A stretch of 23,170 nucleotides of DNA, from assembly GCA_038225015.1 (NCBI GenBank), contig JBBRFB010000037.1:1-23170 (forward strand). The letters are read 5' to 3'. This DNA comes from Schlegelella_A sp038225015. GTDB taxonomy: Bacteria; Pseudomonadota; Gammaproteobacteria; Burkholderiales; Burkholderiaceae_C. The position numbers were made by a program, and so were the translations under genes. This document shows, one piece after another, positions 1-7,435 of this stretch; position 1 is the first letter of the stretch; each line of letters begins with the position of its first letter. The notes beneath the pieces are model-generated. The model ran no database searches. It was given only the letters and a program-made list of their open reading frames with translations, and was not told where the DNA came from.

Positions 1-681
1 GCCGGCGCAGTCGCCGACGTTGTCGCCGACGTTGTCGGCGATCACCGCCGGGTTGCGCGGGTCGTCTTCCGGAATGCCGGCCTCGACCTTGCCGACCAGG
101 TCGGCGCCGACGTCGGCGCCCTTGGTGAAGATGCCGCCACCCAGCCGGGCGAAGATCGAGATCAGCGAGGAGCCGAAGGCGAAGCCGAGCAACGGCTTCA
201 GCGTCGCCGGGTCGACGTTCGTGCCGCCGGTGAGATACCAGAAGAAGGCGCCGACGCCGATCAGCCCGAGACCGACCACCAGCATGCCGGTGATGGCGCC
301 GCCCTTGAAGGCGACGTCGAGGGCCGGCCCGATGCCGCGGGTGGCGGCCTGCGCGGTGCGCACGTTGGCGCGCACCGAGATGTTCATGCCGATGAAGCCG
401 CAGGCGCCCGACAGCAGGGCGCCGAGGACGAAGCCGGCAGCCGTCGTGCGGTCCAGGAAGACGAAGATGAGGATCGCGAGGACGACACCGACGATGGCGA
501 TCGTCTTGTATTGGCGTGCGAGGTAGGCGGCGGCGCCTTGCTGGATCGCGGCAGCGATCTCCTGCATGCGCGCGTTGCCGGCATCCTGCTGGAGGATCCA
601 GCTGCGCTGCACGAAGCCGTAGATGACGGCGGCGAGGCCGCAGGCCAGGGCGACGTAGAGCGCCGTTGTGGTTGAGATCAA
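1..681 (-). CDS. hppA: Membrane-bound proton-translocating pyrophosphatase, N-terminal part
   Basis: The first 227 codons are present; the gene runs off the left edge of the window. The product couples pyrophosphate hydrolysis to proton pumping across the inner membrane. The translation is hydrophobic with several membrane segments, starting with a helix at about residues 4-20 (TALYVALACGLAAVIYG). The last visible residues are the family signature DNVGDNVGDCAG (about 216-227), part of the pyrophosphate/Mg-binding site. The start is a TTG at 679-681, chosen because an AAGGA ribosome site sits six bases upstream and the protein begins ISTTTALYVALA as in the family; no ATG fits. The residue that separates K+-dependent from K+-independent enzymes lies outside the window. 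The gene is divergent from the soluble pyrophosphatase gene. Confidence 0.95.
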   Translation of the reverse strand, partial: MISTTTALYVALACGLAAVIYGFVQRSWILQQDAGNARMQEIAAAIQQGAAAYLARQYKTIAIVGVVLAILIFVFLDRTTAAGFVLGALLSGACGFIGMNISVRANVRTAQAATRGIGPALDVAFKGGAITGMLVVGLGLIGVGAFFWYLTGGTNVDPATLKPLLGFAFGSSLISIFARLGGGIFTKGADVGADLVGKVEAGIPEDDPRNPAVIADNVGDNVGDCAG

Positions 682-872
682 GGGATGTCCTTCCTCGTCG
701 AGAGCTTCGATTCGTTTGTATGGAGTACCCGGCGCGTGAAGAACCGCACACCGGGCAAACCTGCGAATGTTAAGGGATGGCGCGCGCCCCGGCAATTGCG
801 GTGGCAGGCGAAGCCGCGTTCGGCCCCGGGCACGCTTACCATCGGCGTCTTGCGCCCACGAGTCGTCGCCCC

Positions 873-1427
873 ATGAGCCTGCACAACGTCACCCCGGGGC
901 CGCGTGCGCCCGACGAGTTCAACGTCATCATCGAGATCCCGATGAATGCCGACCCGATCAAGTACGAGGTCGACAAGGAAAGCGGCGCCATGTTCGTCGA
1001 CCGCTTCATGAGCACGGCCATGCACTACCCGTGCAACTACGGCTACGTGCCGCAGACGCTCTCGGACGACGGCGACCCGGTCGACGTGCTCGTCATCACG
1101 CCGTTTCCTCTCGGCCCCGGCGTCGTCGTCACCTGCCGCCCCATCGGCGTGCTGAAAATGGAAGACGAGGCCGGCGGCGACGCCAAGCTGCTGGCCGTGC
1201 CGATCGACAAGATCCTCTCGATCTACCGACATTGGCAAAAGCCAGACGACATGAACGAGCTGCGCCTGAAGCAGATCCAGCATTTCTTCGAGCACTACAA
1301 GGATCTCGAGCCTGGCAAGTGGGTGAAGACGCAGGGCTGGGAAGGACCGGAGTCGGCGCGCCAGGAGATACGCGACGGCATCGTCAGTTACGCCCGGGCC
1401 CGCCCCGCGGCGGCGCCGGGCGCCTGA
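873..1427 (+). CDS. ppa: Soluble inorganic pyrophosphatase (family I)
   Basis: Cytoplasmic Mg-dependent hydrolysis of pyrophosphate to phosphate, pulling biosynthetic reactions forward. The 184-residue protein carries the family I signature DGDPVD at 66-71 and the expected active-site residues Glu21, Lys30, Glu32, Arg44 and Tyr56, matching the Escherichia coli enzyme with an offset of one. It is slightly longer than the usual 175-178 residues because of an Ala/Pro/Arg-rich tail (ARARPAAAPGA). The ATG at 873 fits the family N-terminus; the reading frame is open back to 777, but that stretch is low-complexity and not family-like. No clear ribosome site is visible before 873. It is divergent from hppA and convergent, six bases apart, with the FemAB-like gene. 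Confidence 0.96.
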   Translation: MSLHNVTPGPRAPDEFNVIIEIPMNADPIKYEVDKESGAMFVDRFMSTAMHYPCNYGYVPQTLSDDGDPVDVLVITPFPLGPGVVVTCRPIGVLKMEDEAGGDAKLLAVPIDKILSIYRHWQKPDDMNELRLKQIQHFFEHYKDLEPGKWVKTQGWEGPESARQEIRDGIVSYARARPAAAPGA

Positions 1428-1433
1428 GGCGGC

Positions 1434-2645
1434 CTACGCCTTCGTTTCGCCGGCGGGCCGCTTGAACGGCAGGCGGTCGTTCAGCTCGTCGAGGTAGAGC
1501 GCGACGCCGGCACCTTCGCGCTCGAGGTAGTCGTCGATCGCGCGGGCGAACTGCGGGTGCGCGAGCCAGTGCGCCGACCATGTCTGCACCGGCTGAAGGC
1601 CGCGCGCCATCTTGTGCTCGCCCTGGGCGCCGCCTTCGAAGCGCTGAAAGCCGTGGGCGATGCACCAGGCCAGGGGCTGGTAGTAGCAGGCCTCGAAGTG
1701 CAGACAGGAGACGAACTCGGTCGATCCCCAATAGCGACCGAAGGCGCTGCGCCGCGCCGGGTCGATCGCGATCAGCGAGACGGCGACGCGCCGACCCTCC
1801 AGCCACGCGGTGAAGAGCAGCCAGTTCGCCGCCATGGTGCTGGCCATCCGGGCGAAGAAATCGCGGGTCAGGTAGGGCGTCGAGTGATGCTCGCGGTAGG
1901 TCTGCCGGTAGCAGCGATAGAAGTAGTCCCAGTCGGTGGTGTCGATGTCGCCACCGCTGCGCGCGGTGAACGTGACGCCGGCCTCGGCGACCTTGCGTCG
2001 CTCCTGCTGGATCTTCTTGCGCTTGTCGCGCTGCAGGCCGGCCAGATAGTCGGCGAAGTCGGCGTAGGGCGACGGCGACCGGTTGAGCCAATGGAACTGA
2101 ACCGTCGTCCGCAACGACCAGCCCGCCGCGCTGGCGGCCTCGCGGTCGGCGTCGTCGACGAAGAGGAGATGCGCAGACGAGAGCTTGGCGTTGCGCGCCA
2201 GCTGCTCGATCGCCTTCAGCAACATGACGCGATGCGCCTGCGTGGGCGCCAGGAGCCGCGGCCCGGGCACCGGCGTGAACGGCACGGCATCGAGCAGCTT
2301 CGGGTAGTAGTCGAGGCCGTTGCGGCGGTAGGCGTCGGCCCAGGCCCAGTCGAAGACGTACTCGCCGTACGAATGATCCTTGAGGTAGAGCGGGCACGCG
2401 GCGACGAGCTTGCCGCCTTCTTCCAGCCCGAGGAATTGCGGTGCCCATCCTGTCGCCGCGGTCGCGCTGCCGGAATCGTGCAGGGCGCGCAAGTAGGCGA
2501 GCGAAACGAAGGGCGTCGCGGAAGGCTGCGCGTCGACGAGCGAAGCCCATGCCGACTCGTCGACATCGGCCGGGTCGTCGAAGACCCGGATGACATAATT
2601 CTCCTCGTCGGCGCCTTGAGTTCGGCGCCCGGCCTCCCCGCTCAT
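1434..2645 (-). CDS. FemAB-like / GNAT-fold acyltransferase (COG3146, former DUF482)
   Basis: A 403-residue protein of the FemAB_like family (PF04339/COG3146), recognised from the run FVSLAYLRALHDSGS, the middle block around RRNGLDYYPKLL and the C-terminal YYQPLAWCIAHGF and EGGAQGEHKMARG motifs. Members are annotated as GNAT-type N-acyltransferases related to peptidoglycan-bridge aminoacyltransferases; substrate and role are not established. No signal peptide or membrane helix is visible, so it is probably cytoplasmic. The only in-frame start is the ATG at 2645, directly abutting the divergent nadE start and without a ribosome site. A better ribosome site and ATG (GAGGAG, ATG at 2594-2596) lie 49 bases inside but in another frame, so the 5' end may carry a one-base change (see findings). 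The family call is firm; the start is doubtful. Confidence 0.85.
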   Translation of the reverse strand: MSGEAGRRTQGADEENYVIRVFDDPADVDESAWASLVDAQPSATPFVSLAYLRALHDSGSATAATGWAPQFLGLEEGGKLVAACPLYLKDHSYGEYVFDWAWADAYRRNGLDYYPKLLDAVPFTPVPGPRLLAPTQAHRVMLLKAIEQLARNAKLSSAHLLFVDDADREAASAAGWSLRTTVQFHWLNRSPSPYADFADYLAGLQRDKRKKIQQERRKVAEAGVTFTARSGGDIDTTDWDYFYRCYRQTYREHHSTPYLTRDFFARMASTMAANWLLFTAWLEGRRVAVSLIAIDPARRSAFGRYWGSTEFVSCLHFEACYYQPLAWCIAHGFQRFEGGAQGEHKMARGLQPVQTWSAHWLAHPQFARAIDDYLEREGAGVALYLDELNDRLPFKRPAGETKA

Positions 2646-4319
<1,674 letters not shown>

Positions 4320-4321
4320 AA

Positions 4322-4336
4322 TGGCCTCGGCATTGC
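4322..4336 (+). promoter_or_regulatory. Candidate sigma-54 (RpoN) promoter for glnB
   Basis: TGGC at 4322-4325 and TTGC at 4333-4336 have exactly the -24/-12 spacing of sigma-54 promoters (TGGC, seven bases, TTGC). Transcription would start near 4348, about 32 bases before the glnB ATG. The element occupies the nadE-glnB gap rather than coding sequence. The bases after TGGC (CT rather than AC) are off consensus, and I found no convincing NtrC site in the end of nadE, so this is a candidate only. Confidence 0.5.
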
Positions 4337-4379
4337 CCTAAACTCGGCCGGACACTTTTTTGCACCGCGGAGCCGGCCC

Positions 4380-4718
4380 ATGAAGCAGATCACCGCCATC
4401 GTCAAACCCTTCAAGCTCGAGGAAGTCCGCGAGGCGCTGGCCGAGATCGGTGTGTCGGGCCTGACCGTCACCGAGGTGAAGGGGTTCGGCCGACAGAAAG
4501 GTCATACCGAGCTCTACCGCGGCGCCGAGTACGTGGTCGATTTCCTGCCGAAGGTGCGTATCGAGGTGGTGGTCAAGGAGGCCGACACCGAGCGTTGCAT
4601 CGAGGCGATCGTCAAGGCAGCCAAGACCGGCAAGATCGGTGACGGCAAGATCTTCGTGTCGAACGTGGAATCGGTGGTGCGGATCCGCACCGGCGAGCTC
4701 AACGAGGACGCGCTGTAG
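4380..4718 (+). CDS. glnB: Nitrogen regulatory protein P-II (GlnB)
   Basis: Trimeric cytoplasmic signal protein that reads 2-oxoglutarate, ATP/ADP and, through uridylylation, glutamine, and then acts on targets such as NtrB and GlnE. The 112-residue length is canonical. The T-loop reads GRQKGHTELYRGAEYVVDF, with the uridylylation target Tyr51; the second PII signature, TGKIGDGKIFV, is at 87-97 or thereabouts. Thr43 and Asp54 are as in E. coli GlnB rather than GlnK, and no amtB follows, so GlnB is preferred. A GGAG ribosome site lies about eight bases before the ATG. Its last 20 bases overlap the convergent RDD gene. Confidence 0.96.
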   Translation: MKQITAIVKPFKLEEVREALAEIGVSGLTVTEVKGFGRQKGHTELYRGAEYVVDFLPKVRIEVVVKEADTERCIEAIVKAAKTGKIGDGKIFVSNVESVVRIRTGELNEDAL

Positions 4719-5262
4719 GCTGCGTCGGCGTCTCGCCCGTCTGACGCTCGTCGATCAGACGGGTGCCGCAGAGGCGGTCGTGCCAGAACTGCCTGCCCGG
4801 GGCGGCCAGCGAGAGCAGCCCGTAGGCAGCGATCCATGCGGCAACCAGTGCGAGGGCAGGCCAGGGAGCCAGGCCCGCCCCGGTCGCGACGAAGGCGGGC
4901 AGGGCGAGCCAGAGTAAGCAACAGGCGACGTATCGGACCAGCGCGCGAGCCGGCGAGACGCGCCCTCCGGCGGCCGTGGCGAGGCGGATCCGCCAGGTCT
5001 GCATGGCCAGTGTCTGGCCGCGCGCCGACCAGAACCAGACGAAATAGACGCCGTAGACCGCGAGGGCGAACAGGCGGATCGCGGTGTCGCCCTGCAACAG
5101 GTGCCGCCTTCCGGTCTGGGCGAAGAAGAGGGTGGCGACGACGGCGGGGATCAGGCTCACGCCGAACAGCAGCATCGATTCGTAGACGAACGCCGCCATC
5201 CGCCTCGGCAGCGACGGCACGTCAATGTCGGCTGCGGCGACGCCAACTGGCGACGACGTCAT
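4699..5262 (-). CDS. RDD family membrane protein
   Basis: A 187-residue inner-membrane protein of the RDD family (PF06271), of unknown molecular function; some members have been linked to ion transport or stress. The family features are PRRMAAFVYE at 19-28 (the usual Asp is Glu here), the central block GQTLAMQTWRIRL (82-94) and the C-terminal RQFWHDRLCGTRLID. Four hydrophobic segments are visible at about 30-49, 62-80, 107-128 and 131-153. The ATG at 5262 overlaps the TGA of the DUF3106 gene (ATGA), implying coupled translation as the last gene of the sigma-factor operon. Its 3' end overlaps glnB by 20 bases, tail to tail. Confidence 0.9.
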   Translation of the reverse strand: MTSSPVGVAAADIDVPSLPRRMAAFVYESMLLFGVSLIPAVVATLFFAQTGRRHLLQGDTAIRLFALAVYGVYFVWFWSARGQTLAMQTWRIRLATAAGGRVSPARALVRYVACCLLWLALPAFVATGAGLAPWPALALVAAWIAAYGLLSLAAPGRQFWHDRLCGTRLIDERQTGETPTQPTARPR

Positions 5263-6182
5263 CGCGGGCTGGAAGCGCCCTGTGGCGAGGGTGGCATGGC
5301 CGCGCCCGGCGCACGCTGCACCACCGGCGCCGTGCGGGTCGTCGCCGGCGCAGGGGAAACGACGGCCGCCGCCTGCGGACCGCGCCGCGGCAGCAAGGTG
5401 CCGCGGTTGATGAACTCGGGCGTCGTCGCGATCTTCGGCATCCCGGTCTGCTGGTGCGCAGGCGGCCTCGGGCGGCGGTTGATCGGCGTCGTGGTCGCCC
5501 CGGGTGAGGCCTGGATCACGGTCGGCGCGATCTGCTTCGGCGGCCGCGCGAGCGCCGGGTTCGGCACCAGGTTGGCCTTGCCCGCCGGCACGCCTCGCCC
5601 GGCCCGGCCCGCTCGCGCCGCCGGGTCGATGCGCGAGGCGTCGCCGGGCGTACGCCCCGCGGCACCGGCCGACGCGGCGCGGGACGCGAACTGCCGCCTT
5701 TCCTCGGGCGAGAGCGCCTCGTAGGCTCGCCAGCGCTCCTGGCGGTCGGGGGCCGGGAACTGACGCGTCTCCTCGTAGCGGAGCCGGGCCTGGCCGCGCT
5801 CGGCCGGCGTCAGGCGGGCCCAGTCGGTCATTCGTTCGGTGATGCGCGCGCGCTCGCCAGGCGGCATGGTGCGGTAGCGATTGGCGAGAACGATCCACTT
5901 CTGCTTGCGCGCCGCGTCGATGTTCGGCCACTCGCGCTCGAGCGGTGCCAGCACGTCGCGCTGTACGGGCGTGAGGGCCAGCCAGCGCGTTCCGTCTTCA
6001 CGCCCGGTGGCCGGGGCGCCCGCGGGTCGCGGCCCCTGCCCTTGCGCCGGACCGGCAGTCGCCGCCAGAAGGGCGAGGCCGAGGAGGACGGCGAATGATC
6101 CGCCGGCGGCCCGCCGCCGCAGTGCCGGCAGCCAGGGCCGGGCCGCGGCGCGTCTCGCAGGCGCAGGAGGTGCGGTGTTCAT
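5259..6182 (-). CDS. DUF3106 domain protein, exported or membrane-anchored
   Basis: A 307-residue protein. After a basic N-terminus of about 26 residues comes one hydrophobic stretch (about 28-45, AVLLGLALLAATAG), which looks like an uncleaved anchor or a signal peptide ending near AQG. The DUF3106 domain follows at about 66-168, with regularly spaced LTPVQRDVL, WPNIDAARKQKW, MPPGERARITERM, LTPAERGQARLRY and LSPEERRQFA units. These charged helical repeats recall periplasmic metal- or stress-sensing proteins of the CpxP/CnrX type, but that resemblance is only my impression. The rest (170-307) is Pro/Ala/Arg-rich and probably disordered. The ATG at 6182 overlaps the DUF3619 stop (ATGA). Function unknown; the position between a putative sigma regulator and an RDD protein suggests an envelope role. 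Confidence 0.85.
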   Translation of the reverse strand: MNTAPPAPARRAAARPWLPALRRRAAGGSFAVLLGLALLAATAGPAQGQGPRPAGAPATGREDGTRWLALTPVQRDVLAPLEREWPNIDAARKQKWIVLANRYRTMPPGERARITERMTDWARLTPAERGQARLRYEETRQFPAPDRQERWRAYEALSPEERRQFASRAASAGAAGRTPGDASRIDPAARAGRAGRGVPAGKANLVPNPALARPPKQIAPTVIQASPGATTTPINRRPRPPAHQQTGMPKIATTPEFINRGTLLPRRGPQAAAVVSPAPATTRTAPVVQRAPGAAMPPSPQGASSPR

Positions 6183-6625
6183 TCGGGCGGCGGTGCCTTC
6201 AGAAACTCGGCGAATCCGGCATCGCGGTAAGCGTTGATCGGAAGATCGTCGCCGAGGAGGGCGGCATCGATCTCTGCCGCGACGGAGATCTGCACGGCCG
6301 TCTCGTGGCTCTGGATGAGGAGCAGGCCGCCGGCCAGCGCTGCCAGGGGCACGACCGAGGCGAGGCGATGCCACCAATGCGAGCGACTGAAGCCGGCGAG
6401 AGCCGCGCCCGACGCGGTGACACCGACCACCTGATTCCCACCAAGGCCCGCCCGGCCGCGGCGGGCCGCCTCGAGTGCGGTCTCGCGGGCGAAGCGGAGG
6501 CGCTCGCCGATGTCCGGCGATACCGTTGCCGCCTGCTCGGACAAGCGGGCGACGACGCTGCGCGCGAAGCGCGCCTCGAGGGCCTCGCGGGCGGCGAGGC
6601 CGGAAGAAATATCGAAGTCGTTCAC
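6179..6625 (-). CDS. DUF3619 family protein, likely single-pass membrane protein (putative anti-sigma factor)
   Basis: A 148-residue protein recognised as DUF3619. It has an N-terminal helical cytoplasmic part (1-80; AAREALEARFARSVVARLSE and ERLRFARETALEAARR), one transmembrane helix (about 88-105, LASVVPLAALAGGLLLI) and a short, acidic C-terminal tail of about 43 residues, presumably periplasmic. It contains no cysteine, so it is not a zinc-type anti-sigma factor. The start is a GTG at 6623-6625 preceded by a strong AAGGGGGT ribosome site; it overlaps the TGA of the sigma gene (GTGA). Topology and position directly after an ECF sigma gene are those of an anti-sigma factor. That role is inference, not shown by homology. 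Confidence 0.85.
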   Translation of the reverse strand: MNDFDISSGLAAREALEARFARSVVARLSEQAATVSPDIGERLRFARETALEAARRGRAGLGGNQVVGVTASGAALAGFSRSHWWHRLASVVPLAALAGGLLLIQSHETAVQISVAAEIDAALLGDDLPINAYRDAGFAEFLKAPPPE

Positions 6626-7188
6626 GTAGCTACCCCCTTTGCCTTGAGCGCCTTCGCCAAGGCGTGCACGGCCCGCGAGCAATGCGTCTTGACACTCCCT
6701 TCCGAGCAGCCCATGGAGGCAGCCGTCTCAGCGACATCGAGCTCTTCCCAGTAACGCAGCAGGAAGGCCTCGCGTTGACGCGCCGGCAGCTGGGCCACCT
6801 CGGTATCGATGAGTTGCAGGATCTGGGTCCGGGAGACGGTGTCGGCAGAGCTCTCGGTCTCGAGTGAGCCGCCCAGGATCTCGAGCGACGCGAGGATGTC
6901 GAATTCGCCCTCGGCGCCGGCCACCTCGAAGTCGGAAAAGTTGCGCAAGACCTGGTTGCGCACCTTCTGCCGGCGAAACCAGTCCATCGTCGCGTTCGAC
7001 AAAATGCGCTGGAACACGAGAGGCAGCTCCGCGGCGGGGCGGTCGAAGTATTTCTCGGCCAGCCGGATCATCGAATCCTGCACGATGTCGAGCGCGGCAT
7101 CGTCGTCGCGGACGGCATAGGCGGCGCGCTTCCACGCACGCTTCTCGACGCTTTTGAGAAAGTCGGAGAGTTCTTTGTCGGTCGCCAA
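6622..7188 (-). CDS. ECF-type RNA polymerase sigma factor
   Basis: A sigma-70-family factor of about 188 residues with region 2 (roughly 14-80: KRAAYAVRDDDAALDIVQDSM, then LPLVFQRILSNATMDWFRRQK) and region 4 (about 130-185: LPARQREAFLLRYWEELDVAETAASMGCSEGSVKTHCSRA). An acidic linker lies between. The start is uncertain: I chose the TTG at 7188 because the protein then begins ATDKELSDFLKSVEKRA, as I recall for betaproteobacterial relatives, but it has only a weak ribosome site. The frame stays open to 7374, with a GTG near 7260 as an alternative. It is the first gene of a coupled four-gene operon and divergent from ilvB. Such factors are usually held by a membrane anti-sigma factor; the promoter it recognises is unknown. 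Confidence 0.88.
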   Translation of the reverse strand: MATDKELSDFLKSVEKRAWKRAAYAVRDDDAALDIVQDSMIRLAEKYFDRPAAELPLVFQRILSNATMDWFRRQKVRNQVLRNFSDFEVAGAEGEFDILASLEILGGSLETESSADTVSRTQILQLIDTEVAQLPARQREAFLLRYWEELDVAETAASMGCSEGSVKTHCSRAVHALAKALKAKGVAT

Positions 7189-7280
7189 GGAAAGCGTGCC
7201 TTTGGCTGCAGCCGGAGCGGCACCGATTATCTCATCGCCTCCCGGACTGCTCGTCGTCACCCGCAGCGACGCGCCGGCAA

Positions 7281-7289
7281 TGTGATAAT
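7281..7289 (+). promoter_or_regulatory. Possible extended -10 promoter element for ilvB
   Basis: TGTGATAAT lies in the 247-base divergent gap between the sigma gene and ilvB and matches an extended -10 element (TG, one base, TATAAT) at all but one position. No good -35 hexamer is seen at 16-18 bases. It would give an ilvB leader of about 140 bases. I searched that leader for a branched-chain-rich leader peptide and a terminator and saw neither. The rest of the gap holds no gene that I can support. Confidence 0.3.
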
Positions 7290-7435
7290 TCACGGTTGCA
7301 CGACAGTTTTCGATCCCGGTCCGGCCCGAAGCGCGGCATGGCTGGTGGATCGCACGGCACCGAATCCGCCTCACGAGGGCGAGACGAGGTGCACCGATGG
7401 TTTTTCGTCAGAGAAATTCACAAAGGTGGAAATTC

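Noticed and set aside
20..526. 168-residue plus-strand frame
   Set aside because: Antisense shadow of hppA; the minus strand gives the H+-pyrophosphatase signature, while this frame is low-complexity Pro/Arg/Ser.
2216..2596. 126-residue minus-strand frame with a good ribosome site
   Set aside because: The encoded protein is a Ser/Arg/Pro-rich shadow in the wrong frame of the FemAB-like gene; only its start region is of interest and is reported as a finding.
1557..2645. Upstream extension of the nadE frame
   Set aside because: The frame stays open only because it lies antisense to the FemAB-like gene; the NadE family begins at the ATG at 2646.
7397..7435. Earlier in-frame ATG for ilvB
   Set aside because: No ribosome site, whereas the ATG at 7436 has AAAGGTGG at good spacing.
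7189..7435. Attenuator or leader peptide before ilvB
   Set aside because: Short frames here have no run of Ile, Leu or Val codons and no terminator precedes ilvB.
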